A DNA stretch of 37,663 nt from JALYRV01 sp035512575 (GCA_035512575.1 DATKDT010000053.1:1-37663), one strand, 5' to 3'; positions 23,385 through 33,946 are shown, numbered from the stretch's first letter. Notes: generated by a model not told the origin, from the letters alone. Numbers and translations: made by a program.

Positions 23385-24092
23385 TCAGCGCGCGAGCTCG
23401 GCGACGATCTCGCGGACGTGCACCGCCGTCGTGTCGACGAGCGGCACCCCGTCGATGGCGTCGCCGGTGAGGATTAGCGGGAGCTCCGTGCCACCGAGGA
23501 TGACCGCATCGATGCCTTCCTCCGCGATCATCTTCCTGACGATCCCGGTCAAGCTGTCGCGGGTGGCGTCCAGGAAGATGCCGGGGATCAGCTCCGAAAT
23601 GTACTTCTCATGGACATACGCCTGCCCGGCCTCGTCCGGCACCACCAGCTCGACGCCGGAGCCCTCGAATACGCGCGGGTAGAACCGCCCCGTCATGGTG
23701 AACTTCGTGCCCAGCAGCAGCGGCCGCCTGAAGCCGCGGCGGACGACCTCGTCGCGCGTGACCTCGATGATGCTGATGAGCGGAAGGGGAGACCGCAGGC
23801 GGAGGTCGTCGAACACGAGGTGCGGCGTGTTGGCCGTGAGCGCCGCGAAGCTCGCGCCGGCCGCGTGCAGCCGCTCCAGCTCCACGAGCAGGAAATCCGC
23901 GAGCTTTCCAAGCTCGCCGGCCCGCACCAGCGGAACCATCGCCTCGAGGTTGATGCTCGTGATGACAAGAGCGGGATAGCTGCCGTCGGTCACCCGCTCG
24001 CGCCAGCGCGCGATGATCTGCTTGTAGTACTCGATCGTCGACTCGGGGCCCGTGCCGCCGACCAGGCCCGCGATTCTGCCCGCGCCCATCAT
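23385..24092 (-). CDS. Aspartate/glutamate racemase family protein lacking all cysteines
   Basis: 235 residues from the ATG at 24092, overlapping the ppa stop in ATGA. GLVGGTGPESTIEYYKQI is the family's phosphate/carboxylate-binding start. The segments where the two catalytic cysteines normally stand read LTANTPH (residues 85-91, Ala87 in place of Cys in CNTxH) and LGGTELPLI (199-207, Gly201 in place of Cys in GCTE). There is no cysteine anywhere in the protein. Two-base racemisation by paired cysteines is thus not possible by the usual mechanism. It may catalyse a different proton transfer or isomerisation, or bind an amino acid only. The fold assignment is strong. Confidence 0.88.
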   Translation of the reverse strand: MMGAGRIAGLVGGTGPESTIEYYKQIIARWRERVTDGSYPALVITSINLEAMVPLVRAGELGKLADFLLVELERLHAAGASFAALTANTPHLVFDDLRLRSPLPLISIIEVTRDEVVRRGFRRPLLLGTKFTMTGRFYPRVFEGSGVELVVPDEAGQAYVHEKYISELIPGIFLDATRDSLTGIVRKMIAEEGIDAVILGGTELPLILTGDAIDGVPLVDTTAVHVREIVAELAR

Positions 24093-24631
24093 CTGATCTC
24101 GCCCCGCCGCAGCTTCCGGTACAACTCCAGCGCGTCGCGGATGATGACGATGGCCTCGGCCGGGCCGAGCATGTCTTCGACGATGACCTCCTTGTTTTCG
24201 AGCGCCTTGTAGTCCTGAAAGAACCGCCGCACCTCGCGCAGCAGGTGCGCCGGCAGCTGCGACTTGTCCTGATAGTCGACGAACGCGGGATCGCGCACCG
24301 ACACCGCGACGATCTTGTCGTCGATGCCTTTCTCGTCGCGCATACGCATGACCCCAATCGCGCGCGCCTCGACGATCGTCAGCGGATAGACCGGCTCCTG
24401 GCTGAGCACCAGCGCGTCGAGCGGGTCGCCATCGTCGCAATACGTGCGGGGGATGAAGCCGTAGTCGGCCGGGTAGTAGACGGCGCTGTGCAGCACGCGA
24501 TCGAGCCGGAGCAGTCCGGTCTCCTTCTCGAGCTCGTACTTGTTCTTGCTGCCTTTGGGAATCTCGATGACGACCGGAAACGACACGCCCACGCTCGCGT
24601 CGTCCAGGTAGGTGTCGTGCCAAGGGTGCAT
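24089..24631 (-). CDS. ppa: Inorganic pyrophosphatase, family I
   Basis: 180 residues. It hydrolyses pyrophosphate to phosphate in the cytosol with Mg2+, pulling biosynthetic reactions forward. The signature DGDPLDA (residues 67-73) supplies the metal-binding aspartates. VIEIPKGSKNKYE (21-33) and YYPADYGFIPRT (52-63) are the other active-site segments. Length is typical of bacterial family I enzymes. The start region abuts a heptamer repeat that fills the gap to the divergent M28 peptidase gene. Confidence 0.97.
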   Translation of the reverse strand: MHPWHDTYLDDASVGVSFPVVIEIPKGSKNKYELEKETGLLRLDRVLHSAVYYPADYGFIPRTYCDDGDPLDALVLSQEPVYPLTIVEARAIGVMRMRDEKGIDDKIVAVSVRDPAFVDYQDKSQLPAHLLREVRRFFQDYKALENKEVIVEDMLGPAEAIVIIRDALELYRKLRRGEIR

Positions 24632-24640
24632 TCACAAGAA

Positions 24641-24675
24641 GAATACAGAATTCAGAACATAGAACACAGAATAGA
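24641..24675. repeat. Heptamer repeat, type A, five units, in the ppa/M28 divergent promoter gap
   Basis: GAATACA, GAATTCA, GAACATA, GAACACA, GAATAGA in seven-base register. The whole gap between the two start codons is 52 bases (24632-24683), so the array makes up most of it. Any promoter for the two genes must lie in or across it. TAGAAT at 24672-24677 is a five-of-six match to a -10 box, but no matching -35 was found. Confidence 0.85.
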
Positions 24676-24683
24676 ATTCCGGG

Positions 24684-26243
24684 ATGCGCCGAGCCCCCCT
24701 CTGCTTAGTCTTCGCCTTCGCCATTGCGGCCGCCGCGCAGGCGCCGGAGCCGGTCGACCTTGCCGCGATTCAGAAAATCCGCGCCGAGGCGCTCGAGCGG
24801 TCGCAGGTCATGGAGACGCTGTTCTGGCTCACCGACAGGCATGGACCGCGGCTGACGGGATCGCCGGGCTTCGAGGAGGCGGGCGACTGGGCCGTGACGC
24901 AGCTGCAGGAGTGGGGCGTGCGGAACGTCCGCAGGGAGCGGTTTCCGTTCGGGCAGGGCTGGTCGCTGCGCCGCTTCAGCGCCCAGATGATCGAGCCGCA
25001 GGTCATGCCGATCATCGGCATGCCGAAGGCGTGGACGCCCGGCACCGGAGGTCCGGTCACGGCCGACGTCGTCCGGGTGACGCTGGCCACGACCGATGAC
25101 GCCGCGAAACTGAAAGGGACGCTGAAGGGCAGGATCGTCCTGACCCAGCCGGCGCGCGCGGTGCGCATGCTCGACGACCGCATCGTCCTCCGCATGAACG
25201 AGAAGGACATCGAGGAAGCGCTGTCGACGCCGCCGCCGCCCGCCGGGCGCGGACAGGGCCCCGGCCGCGGACAGGCACAACCCGGCCGGCTCACCGCCTC
25301 CGAGATCACCGCGTTCTACAAGGCCGAAGGCGTGGTCGCGACGTTCGATCGTGGCAGTGACAGCGACACGTCGGCCGGCGGCAGCGATCTGTCATGGCGC
25401 ACGCAGCGCACCGACGGCGGCACGGTGTTCGTGGGCGGCGCCAGCCGCACCGAGGCCGCTGACAACACCGTGCCGCAGGTCACGCTGGCCGTCGAGCATT
25501 ACAACCGCATGGTGCGGCTGCTCGAGCATGGCGTGCCGGTGCGGGTGACGCTCGACATCGAGACCGCGTATCACCCTGAAGATCCCGCGCGGCCGAACGG
25601 CTTCAACATCGTCGGCGAGATTCCGGGCACGGACAAGGCCGACGAGATCGTGCTCATCGGCGCGCATTTCGACTCGTGGCATGGCGCGACGGGCGCCACC
25701 GACAACGCCACCGGCTCGGCGGCCATGATGGAGGTGCTGCGCATCCTCAACGCCACCGGCCTGAAGCCGCGCCGCACCATCCGCATGGCGTTATGGGGCG
25801 CCGAGGAAAACGGCCTGATCGGATCGCGCGCGTACGTCGAGACACACCTAGGCACGCCCGCCGCGCCAAAGCCGGCCCTGGCGAAGCACGTCGCGTACTT
25901 CAACATCGACAACGGCACGGGCAAGGTCCGCGGCGTCTGGCTGCAGGGCAATCCCGCCGTGGCGCCGATCTTCAGCCGCTGGATCGCGCCGTTGAAGGAT
26001 CTCGGCGTGGAGATTCTCGGGCCGCGCCCGGTCACCAGCACCGATCACGTGTCGCTCGACCGCGTGGGCGTGCCGGCGTTCCAGTTCGTGCAGGAGCGCT
26101 ACGAGTACAACTCGCGCACCCATCATTCCACGATGGATGTCTACGATCGCGTGCAGGCGGAGGACATGAAGCAGGTGGCCGCCGTCGTGGCCGTGTTCGC
26201 CTGGCAGGCGGCGACGCGCGACGCACCGCTCCCGCGAAAGTAG
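24684..26243 (+). CDS. Exported M28 family metallopeptidase
   Basis: 519 residues with a signal peptide (residues 1-19). The M28 zinc centre is clear: His328 in IGAHFDSW, bridging Asp340 in GATDNATG, catalytic Glu374-Glu375 in GAEENG, an Asp in NIDNGTG (about 409), and a late His pair in SRTHHSTMD (about 495). Residues 120-250 hold an insertion that resembles a protease-associated domain, with a Pro/Gly/Arg-rich loop (about 183-200). It probably trims peptides in the periplasm or outside the cell. It diverges from ppa and converges on the histidine kinase gene. Confidence 0.93.
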   Translation: MRRAPLCLVFAFAIAAAAQAPEPVDLAAIQKIRAEALERSQVMETLFWLTDRHGPRLTGSPGFEEAGDWAVTQLQEWGVRNVRRERFPFGQGWSLRRFSAQMIEPQVMPIIGMPKAWTPGTGGPVTADVVRVTLATTDDAAKLKGTLKGRIVLTQPARAVRMLDDRIVLRMNEKDIEEALSTPPPPAGRGQGPGRGQAQPGRLTASEITAFYKAEGVVATFDRGSDSDTSAGGSDLSWRTQRTDGGTVFVGGASRTEAADNTVPQVTLAVEHYNRMVRLLEHGVPVRVTLDIETAYHPEDPARPNGFNIVGEIPGTDKADEIVLIGAHFDSWHGATGATDNATGSAAMMEVLRILNATGLKPRRTIRMALWGAEENGLIGSRAYVETHLGTPAAPKPALAKHVAYFNIDNGTGKVRGVWLQGNPAVAPIFSRWIAPLKDLGVEILGPRPVTSTDHVSLDRVGVPAFQFVQERYEYNSRTHHSTMDVYDRVQAEDMKQVAAVVAVFAWQAATRDAPLPRK

Positions 26244-26263
26244 GCCGGGGCTTCAGCCCCGGC
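26244..26263. terminator. Hairpin at the convergent M28/kinase junction
   Basis: GCCGGGGC (26244-26251) and GCCCCGGC (26256-26263) are exact complements around TTCA. The hairpin begins right after the M28 TAG and contains the stop of the opposing kinase gene (26253-26255). It can serve both directions. A related hairpin is at 29543-29561. Confidence 0.6.
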
Positions 26264-28517
26264 TCGACGACAGGACTTCCCGCACCTTGGCCGCCAGGCT
26301 CGCGAGCGAGAAGGGCTTCTGGAGGAACGCCATCTCGCCTTCCTCCACGCCGTGCCGCACCACGTCGTCGGCAGGGTAGCCGGACATGTACAGCACTTTG
26401 ATTGAGGGACGCGAGCCCCGCAGCTTGCCCGCGAGGTCGCATCCGCTCGCGCCGGGCATCACGACGTCGGTCAGCAGCAGGTCGATGCCGCCGGTGTGGT
26501 TGCCTGCCAGGGCCACCGCCTCCGCCGCCGAGTGCGCCACCAGCACGCGGTAGCCGATCCGCTTCAGCAGCGACTCGGTGAGCGTCGCCACGGCTTTCTC
26601 GTCCTCGACCAGCAGGATCGTCTCGGTACCGCCTTCCGCCCGCTCGGGGGCAGGCGGCTCGTGCTCGGCGTCCGGCGCGTCGACGAGGGGAAGGACCACG
26701 CGGAACAGCGAGCCCTGGCCGGGCGTGCTCGCGGCCTCGATGTGCCCGCCGCTCTGTTTGACGATGCCGTAGACGGTGGCGAGGCCGAGTCCGGTGCCCT
26801 CGCCCACGTCCTTGGTGGTGAAGAACGGCTCGAAGATGCGCTGCAGCGTCTCGGCGTCCATGCCGCGCCCGGTATCGCGCACGGCCAGCTCCGCGGCCGG
26901 CCCGGCCGGCAGCCCGTGTTCGCGCGCCCACATGCGCGTCAGCAGGCGCGTCTTCGTCGTGATCTGCACGACGCCGGACCCGTTGAGCGAGTCACGCGCG
27001 TTCGAGGCCAGATTGAGCAGCACCCGCTCGATCTGCGACGGGTCGGCTTCAATCCGGAGAGGTTCGGGCGAGAGTGAGAGTCGCAAGGTCGCATGCTCGC
27101 CCAGCACGCGCTGCAGGAACGTCTCGGTGTGCGCGATGACGTGATTGAGATCGATCGTGCGCGGCTGCAGCATCTGCCGGCGGCCGAATGCCAGCAGCTG
27201 CCGCGTCAGCTCGGTTGCGCGGTCGGCCGCGCGCCTGATTTCCTGCAGGTCGGCGCGCGCCCTGTCTCCCTCGGGGAATTGCTCTTCGAGCAGCTCGGCG
27301 TAGCCCGACATCACGCTCAGCATGTTGTTGAAGTCGTGCGCGACGCCGCCCGCCAGCCGCCCGAGCGCCTCGAGCCGGCGCGCCTCCGACAGCTCGGTCT
27401 CGAGCCGGCGCCGCTCCGTGATGTCGAGCATGACGACCAGGTCCTCGTCGGCGTTGGGCGACTGGTGCACCGACAGCAGGGCGTACCGGGGGCCCGTGCG
27501 CGTCTGAAACCCGACTTCCACGCCCTTGATGGCCACGCGCGTCATCCAGACCTGGGTCAGCGAGTCGTACTGCGCGCCATCGAGCCAGTTCTGGCGGAAG
27601 TCGTGCACGCTGACGCCCGCCACGTCCTCGGATTTCATGCCGAAGAACCGCAGCCAGCTCTCGTTGACATGCGTGAACCGCTGGGCGCGGACGTCGACGA
27701 TGGCGGAGAGAATCAGGTCGGAGTGGAAGATGCGCGCGAAGCGCGCCTCGGATGCGCGCAGCTCCTGCTCGGCGCGATGGCGGTCGGTCACGTCGCGCTC
27801 GATGCCCGCGATGCCGACGACCTCGCCCGCGGCGTTGTACGTGGGCGACAGCGTCATCGACAGCACGATCTCGCGGCCGTCCTTGTGGCGCCCGACGGCG
27901 TCGAACACGCGCACCCCGCGCCCGGCCACGACCTCGGCGGCCATCTCGCGGAAGCTGCGTCCCGCGCCCGGCGGGTGGATCAGCGCAATCGACCGTTCGC
28001 ACGCCTCGTCCTCGGTGTAGCCGAAGATGCGCTCGGCGGACGGGTTCCACGACTGGATGCGCCCCCGGATGTCGGTGGTGATGATGGCGTCGTACGAGCC
28101 GGCCACCACCGACACCAGGCGCTCGCGCGCCTCGCGCAGCTGCCGCTCCTCGGTGACGTCGGTGACCACCGAAATCCGCGCCGCCCGCCCGTCATCGAGC
28201 GTCAGGCCCGCAGTCGTGATGTCGACCTGGATGAGCCGGCCGTCGCGCGCCTGGTGCAGCGACGCGCCGACATGAGTCACTTCCGGAGGCACGTTCGTGG
28301 CGATGCTGAGGAACCGCTCGCGCTCCGATTCCGGCCGGAGATCCAGCAGCGTCAGTGTTTCGAGCTCGGCTTTCGACCAGCCGTAGAGCGCGGCAGCCGC
28401 TTCGTTGGCGGCAAGAATCCGCCAGCCTTCGGTCTCGAACAGGAGGATCGGATGCGGATTCGCCTCGAAGACGAGGCGGTAGGCGTCGAGGCTGAGTGGA
28501 GACAGATCCTTCGCCAT
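26253..28517 (-). CDS. Hybrid sensor histidine kinase with three PAS domains and a receiver
   Basis: 754 residues from the ATG at 28517, with no membrane segment, so it senses inside the cell. Three PAS domains occupy about residues 10-120, 125-255 and 260-375 (YRLVFEANPHPILLFETE, YDAIITTDIRGRIQSWNPSA and a third). The kinase core follows: phospho-acceptor His at about 395 (GGVAHDFNNMLSV), N box NLASNARDSLNG, G1 box DTGRGM and G2 box GTGLGLATVYGIV. The C-terminal receiver has its phospho-Asp at about 684 (LLLTDVVMPG). This is the common soluble type that ends in its own receiver. The partner regulator is not in the window. It diverges from the DUF4350-like gene. Confidence 0.94.
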   Translation of the reverse strand: MAKDLSPLSLDAYRLVFEANPHPILLFETEGWRILAANEAAAALYGWSKAELETLTLLDLRPESERERFLSIATNVPPEVTHVGASLHQARDGRLIQVDITTAGLTLDDGRAARISVVTDVTEERQLREARERLVSVVAGSYDAIITTDIRGRIQSWNPSAERIFGYTEDEACERSIALIHPPGAGRSFREMAAEVVAGRGVRVFDAVGRHKDGREIVLSMTLSPTYNAAGEVVGIAGIERDVTDRHRAEQELRASEARFARIFHSDLILSAIVDVRAQRFTHVNESWLRFFGMKSEDVAGVSVHDFRQNWLDGAQYDSLTQVWMTRVAIKGVEVGFQTRTGPRYALLSVHQSPNADEDLVVMLDITERRRLETELSEARRLEALGRLAGGVAHDFNNMLSVMSGYAELLEEQFPEGDRARADLQEIRRAADRATELTRQLLAFGRRQMLQPRTIDLNHVIAHTETFLQRVLGEHATLRLSLSPEPLRIEADPSQIERVLLNLASNARDSLNGSGVVQITTKTRLLTRMWAREHGLPAGPAAELAVRDTGRGMDAETLQRIFEPFFTTKDVGEGTGLGLATVYGIVKQSGGHIEAASTPGQGSLFRVVLPLVDAPDAEHEPPAPERAEGGTETILLVEDEKAVATLTESLLKRIGYRVLVAHSAAEAVALAGNHTGGIDLLLTDVVMPGASGCDLAGKLRGSRPSIKVLYMSGYPADDVVRHGVEEGEMAFLQKPFSLASLAAKVREVLSSSRG

Positions 28518-28589
28518 GGGGAGTGGTTGCCGGATTGTATACTGCCGCGCCCGCGCGCCGTGCCGCGCTGCTGGGGCACAATGGCGCAC

Positions 28590-29528
28590 ATGCGAGTGAC
28601 CGCCTGGGCCGTGTGCGCGCTCGTGGCCTGTGCCGCTGCCGTGGCGCAGGCGCCGGAAGCCGTCGATCCGGCGTTCCGGCCCGTGGTGGCGGCGCCCGCC
28701 TACGCGCGCGGCGCGGGGCCGCTGATCCTGATCGATCGCGGGCATCACACGATGCACGCCGACGACGGCCTGTTCGCGCAGCTCGCGGGGATCCTCCAGC
28801 TCGACGGCTATCGCGTCGAGGCGCTGCACGCGCCGTTCACGCCTGACGCACTTGCGCCGGCGAAGGTGCTCGTCGTGGTCAACGCCACCACCACGCCAGA
28901 CATGAAGGACTGGGTACTGCCGACCTCGCCGGCGTTTACGCCCTCGGAAGTCGCCGCCGTGCGCGCGTGGGTGCACGGCGGCGGCTCGCTGCTCCTCATC
29001 GCCGACCACATGCCGTTTCCCGGCGCGGCGGCGGAGCTCGGACGCGCGTTCGGCGTCGAGCTGATGAACGGGTTTGCGATTGTCGAAGCCGAGTGGGATC
29101 CGCTCGTGTTCCGCCGCGCCGATCGGACGCTCCGCGCGCATCCGGTGACCGACGGCCGCGGCGTCGGCGAGCGGGTGGACGAGGCCGTGACGTTCGTGTC
29201 GGGCCATGCGTTTCGCGCCATCAAGGGGGCCGCGGGCGTTCGCCCGCTGCTGGTCTTCGGCCCTGGCGTCGTCTCGATCAACATGACGCGGGCCTGGAAG
29301 TTCGACGAGGCGACGCCGCGCGTGCCGGTCGAGGGATGGCTGCAGGGCGCCGCGGTCGAGGCCGGCGCCGGACGCGCGGCCATCTTCGGCGAAGCCGCGA
29401 TGTTCACCGCGCAGCTCGTGGGGCCGCGCCGGCAGCCGGCCGGCATGAATCATCCCCGGGCGGGCGGCAACCTGCAGCTGCTGCTCAACACGCTGCGATG
29501 GCTGTCGCGCGCCCCGGGATTCGAGTAG
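28590..29528 (+). CDS. Exported DUF4350-like protein (glutamine-amidotransferase-like fold)
   Basis: 312 residues from the ATG at 28590, the more natural start of a signal peptide (MRVTAWAVCALVACAAAVAQ); an ATG at 28581 adds three residues. After the signal come LILIDRGHHTMHADDGLFAQ, VLVVVNAT and the core AVRAWVHGGGSLLLIADHMP. These resemble DUF4350 and related class I glutamine-amidotransferase-like folds that bind sugars or peptides in the periplasm. The catalytic Cys of true amidotransferases is absent at the strand end (LLIADHMP). Function unknown. It converges on rho across a small hairpin. Confidence 0.75.
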   Translation: MRVTAWAVCALVACAAAVAQAPEAVDPAFRPVVAAPAYARGAGPLILIDRGHHTMHADDGLFAQLAGILQLDGYRVEALHAPFTPDALAPAKVLVVVNATTTPDMKDWVLPTSPAFTPSEVAAVRAWVHGGGSLLLIADHMPFPGAAAELGRAFGVELMNGFAIVEAEWDPLVFRRADRTLRAHPVTDGRGVGERVDEAVTFVSGHAFRAIKGAAGVRPLLVFGPGVVSINMTRAWKFDEATPRVPVEGWLQGAAVEAGAGRAAIFGEAAMFTAQLVGPRRQPAGMNHPRAGGNLQLLLNTLRWLSRAPGFE

Positions 29529-29542
29529 GAGAAGCCTGCGCC

Positions 29543-29560
29543 GCGGGGCTGGAGCCCTCG

Positions 29561-29561
<1 letters not shown>
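29543..29561. terminator. GC-rich hairpin at the convergent junction before rho
   Basis: GCGGGGCT (29543-29550) pairs with AGCCCTCGC (29553-29561) with one bulged base. The core GGGGCT/AGCCC resembles the 26244-26263 hairpin, and both lie at tail-to-tail gene junctions. It probably ends transcription from one or both sides. Confidence 0.45.
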
Positions 29562-30889
<1,328 letters not shown>

Positions 30890-31454
30890 AGTTCGTCCAG
30901 TCCTTCGCCGCGGGCCGCGGAAATTTCCACGACCCCGGCATCGAGCGCCTCGGCATGCCGCCGGGCCATCCGCGCGCGTTCTGCGCGCGAGAGCTTGTCC
31001 ACTTTGTTCACGGCGACGATGGTCGGCACCGCGCCCGCCTCGAGCCAGCCGCGCGCTTCCACGTCGGCCTCGAGGGCCGGGTGCCGCGCGTCGACCACCA
31101 TCACCGCCAGGTCGGGGCCGCGCCCTTCGGCCCGGAGCGCGAAGTACCCCGTGGCCAGCGCCTGGAACTCGCGCTGCGACGCCTCGCCGCCGCGCGCGTA
31201 GCCGTAGCCGGGCAGGTCCACGAGATAGAACGTCGGGCCCTGGCGAGGCACGATCCGGTAAATGTTGGCCAGCCGCGTCTTGCCGGCCTTCGCGCTGATG
31301 CGGGCCAGCCGCAGGCCCGTGAGCGCGTTGATGAGCGTCGACTTGCCCACGTTCGATCGGCCCACGAGCGCCACCTGCGGCACCCCGTCGCGCGGCGTGT
31401 CCTCGGCGTTCGCTGCACTCGTCACGAACTCGGCACTCGCGCAGCGCATCATCA

Positions 31455-31567
31455 GAACACAGGACGTAGAACACAGAACACAGAAGAAACCTCGCGAGTG
31501 GCGTCCGCGGCGTCGAGCTTCGCCTCACCCATTCTGCGGTCTGTGTTCTGAATTCTGTGTTCTTGCC
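31455..31567. repeat. Inverted pair of type A heptamer arrays between lon and engB
   Basis: Left arm 31455-31489: GAACACA, GGACGTA, GAACACA, GAACACA, GAAGAAA. Right arm 31533-31567: TCTGCGG, TCTGTGT, TCTGAAT, TCTGTGT, TCTTGCC. The arms are largely complementary around a 43-base loop. The right arm ends one base before the lon stop codon and the left arm starts two bases after the engB start codon. The whole spacer is therefore a foldable repeat structure with no room for a separate promoter. Confidence 0.88.
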
Positions 31568-33946
31568 CTAATGCGTAATCCGTTCTTCCGGCCCCTCGCC
31601 GATGACATCGGCCGCGGGCTGGATGACGGGCACCACGCCGTCGAGCGCGATCTTCAGCACCTCGTCCATCGTCTCGACCAGATGGACGTGCATGACGTCG
31701 AGCACGTTCTTCGGGATGTCGGCGAGGTCCTTCTCGTTGTCCTTCGGCGCGATGATGGTGAAGACGCCCGCGCGGTGCGCGGCGAGCAGCTTCTCCTTGA
31801 TGCCGCCGATCGGCAGCACCTTGCCGCGGAGCGTGATCTCGCCGGTCATGGCGACGTCGCGGCGCACCGGCACGCCCGTGAGGGCCGAGACGAGCGCCGT
31901 GGCGAGCGTGATGCCGGCCGACGGGCCGTCCTTCGGAATCGCGCCTTCCGGCAGGTGCACGTGCACGTCCGTGTTGCGGTTGAAGTGCTTCGGGATGCCG
32001 TATTCCTCGGTCTTGCCGCGCACCCAGCTCATGGCGGCCTGCGCCGATTCCTGCATGACGTCGCCGAGTTTGCCGGTCAGCGTCAGCCGGCCCTTGCCGG
32101 GCATCAGCGTCGCTTCGGTGACGAGCAGCTCGCCGCCGACTTCCGTCCAGGCCAGGCCCGTGGCGATGCCGACTTCGTTCCTCTCTTCGGCGAGCGTCGA
32201 GCGGAAGCGCGGCACGCCGAGGTGCTGCGTCACGCGGTCGGCCGTGATCTCCTCCGAGAAGTCCTTGCCGTCGGTGACGACGCGGCGCGCGATCTTGCGG
32301 CAGATGGACGACAGCTCGCGCTCGAGATTGCGGACGCCCGCCTCGCGCGTGTAGCGGTTGATGACCGTCTGGATCGCCTCGTCGGTGAAGGTGATGTTGG
32401 CGGCCGTGAGGCCCGCGCCTTCCACCGCGCGCGGCACGAGGAAGCGCTTGGCGATCTCGGTCTTTTCCTGCTCGGTGTAGCCGGCCAGCTGCATCACTTC
32501 CATGCGGTCGCGCAGCGCCTGCGGAATCGTGTGGAGCACGTTGGCCGTGCAGATGAACATCACGTTCGAGAGGTCGTACTCCACGTCGAGGTAGTGGTCG
32601 AGGAACGCGCTGTTCTGCTCCGGGTCGAGGACCTCGAGCAGCGCGGCGGACGGATCGCCGCGGAAGTCCATCGACATCTTGTCGACTTCGTCCAGGAGGA
32701 AGACGGGGTTCATGGAGGCGGCCTTCTTCATCATCTGGATGATCTGGCCGGGGAACGCGCCGATGTACGTCCGGCGGTGGCCGCGAATCTCCGCCTCGTC
32801 GCGCACACCGCCGAGCGACAGCCGCACGAACTTGCGGTTCATCGCCCGCGCGATCGACTTGGCCAGCGACGTCTTCCCGACGCCGGGAGGCCCCGCGAAC
32901 GTGAGGATCGTGGCCTTGGGCTTCTTGACGAGGGCGCGAACCGCCAGGAACTCGAGGATGCGATCCTTGATCTTCTCCAGGCCGTAGTGGTCCTCGTTGA
33001 GGATCTCTTCGGCCCGGCGCAGGTCGCGGCTCTCCTTGGTCTTCTTGTGCCAGGGGACGGCGATCAGCCAGTCGAGGTAATTGCGCGACACGGTGGCTTC
33101 GGCCGACATCGGCGGCATCGCCTCCAGCCGCTTCAGCTCCTGGATGGCCTTTTCCTCGACCTCTCCGGGCATCTTCGACTGCTCGATCTTCTTCTTCAGC
33201 TCCTCGACCTCGTTCCCCTTCTCGTCCTTGCGCCCCAGCTCCTTCTGGATCGCCTTCATCTTCTCGTTGAGGTAGTACTCCTTCTGCGCCTTCTCCATCT
33301 GCTTCTTCACGCGGGACTGGATGCGGCGATCCACCTGGAGCTTGTCGACCTCGGCCTCGAGAATGCCGGCGATGCGGTTCAGGCGCTCGACCGGGGAGAT
33401 GATCTCCAGGAGGTTCTGCTTTTCGTCGACGCCGACGAGCAGGTGCGCCGCAATCGTATCGGCCAGCTTCCCCGGGTCGTCCACGCGGACGGCGGCGATC
33501 ATCGCGTCGTAGTGCAGGTTGTTCGACAGCTTCACGTACTGCTCGAACAGCGACACCACCCGGCTCATCGTCGCTTCGGCGTCGACGCCGGCTTCCTTGG
33601 GCTTGGGCACGATCTTCACGACGACACGGAAGAAGCCCTTGTCCTCCTTCCATTCCACCGCGCGGGCCCGCTCGACCCCTTCGACCAGCACCTTGATGTT
33701 GCCATCCGGCAGCTTCAGGCTCTGCACGATGTTGGCCACGCAGCCCATCGTGTAGATGTCGGCCGGCTGCGGGTCGTCCACCGCGGCATCGTGCTGCGCG
33801 GCCAGGAAAATCCGCTTGTCCTTCAGCAGTGCATGCTCGAGCGCCCGGGTGGACGAGGGCCGTCCGATGACGAACGGCATCATCATGTGGGGGAAGACGA
33901 CCACGTCCCGAAGGGGAACGATCGGCAGAGTTTCGTAGAGTTCCAT
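31568..33946 (-). CDS. lon: ATP-dependent protease Lon
   Basis: 792 residues from the ATG at 33946 (MELYETLPIVPLRDVVVFPH), chosen because the family begins here; the frame is open to an ATG at 33979. N-terminal LAN domain (1-200), coiled helices, AAA+ module with Walker A GPPGVGKT (about 353-360) and Walker B VFLLDEVDKM. The C-terminal protease has catalytic Ser at about 675 (PKDGPSAGIT) and Lys at about 718 (GGIKEKLLAA). Lon degrades damaged and short-lived regulatory proteins in the cytosol. It lies in the tig-clpP-clpX-lon run. Length is typical of LonA. Confidence 0.97.
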   Translation of the reverse strand: MELYETLPIVPLRDVVVFPHMMMPFVIGRPSSTRALEHALLKDKRIFLAAQHDAAVDDPQPADIYTMGCVANIVQSLKLPDGNIKVLVEGVERARAVEWKEDKGFFRVVVKIVPKPKEAGVDAEATMSRVVSLFEQYVKLSNNLHYDAMIAAVRVDDPGKLADTIAAHLLVGVDEKQNLLEIISPVERLNRIAGILEAEVDKLQVDRRIQSRVKKQMEKAQKEYYLNEKMKAIQKELGRKDEKGNEVEELKKKIEQSKMPGEVEEKAIQELKRLEAMPPMSAEATVSRNYLDWLIAVPWHKKTKESRDLRRAEEILNEDHYGLEKIKDRILEFLAVRALVKKPKATILTFAGPPGVGKTSLAKSIARAMNRKFVRLSLGGVRDEAEIRGHRRTYIGAFPGQIIQMMKKAASMNPVFLLDEVDKMSMDFRGDPSAALLEVLDPEQNSAFLDHYLDVEYDLSNVMFICTANVLHTIPQALRDRMEVMQLAGYTEQEKTEIAKRFLVPRAVEGAGLTAANITFTDEAIQTVINRYTREAGVRNLERELSSICRKIARRVVTDGKDFSEEITADRVTQHLGVPRFRSTLAEERNEVGIATGLAWTEVGGELLVTEATLMPGKGRLTLTGKLGDVMQESAQAAMSWVRGKTEEYGIPKHFNRNTDVHVHLPEGAIPKDGPSAGITLATALVSALTGVPVRRDVAMTGEITLRGKVLPIGGIKEKLLAAHRAGVFTIIAPKDNEKDLADIPKNVLDVMHVHLVETMDEVLKIALDGVVPVIQPAADVIGEGPEERITH

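Noticed and set aside
28534..28543. GTATAC/TATACT as a promoter for the kinase or the DUF4350-like gene
   Set aside because: A fair -10 match on both strands, but no -35 at suitable distance on either side.
27093..28580. Plus-strand frame opposite the histidine kinase that runs into the DUF4350-like gene
   Set aside because: The part before 28581 has no signal, no family and is antisense to PAS and kinase motifs; only the downstream part is real.
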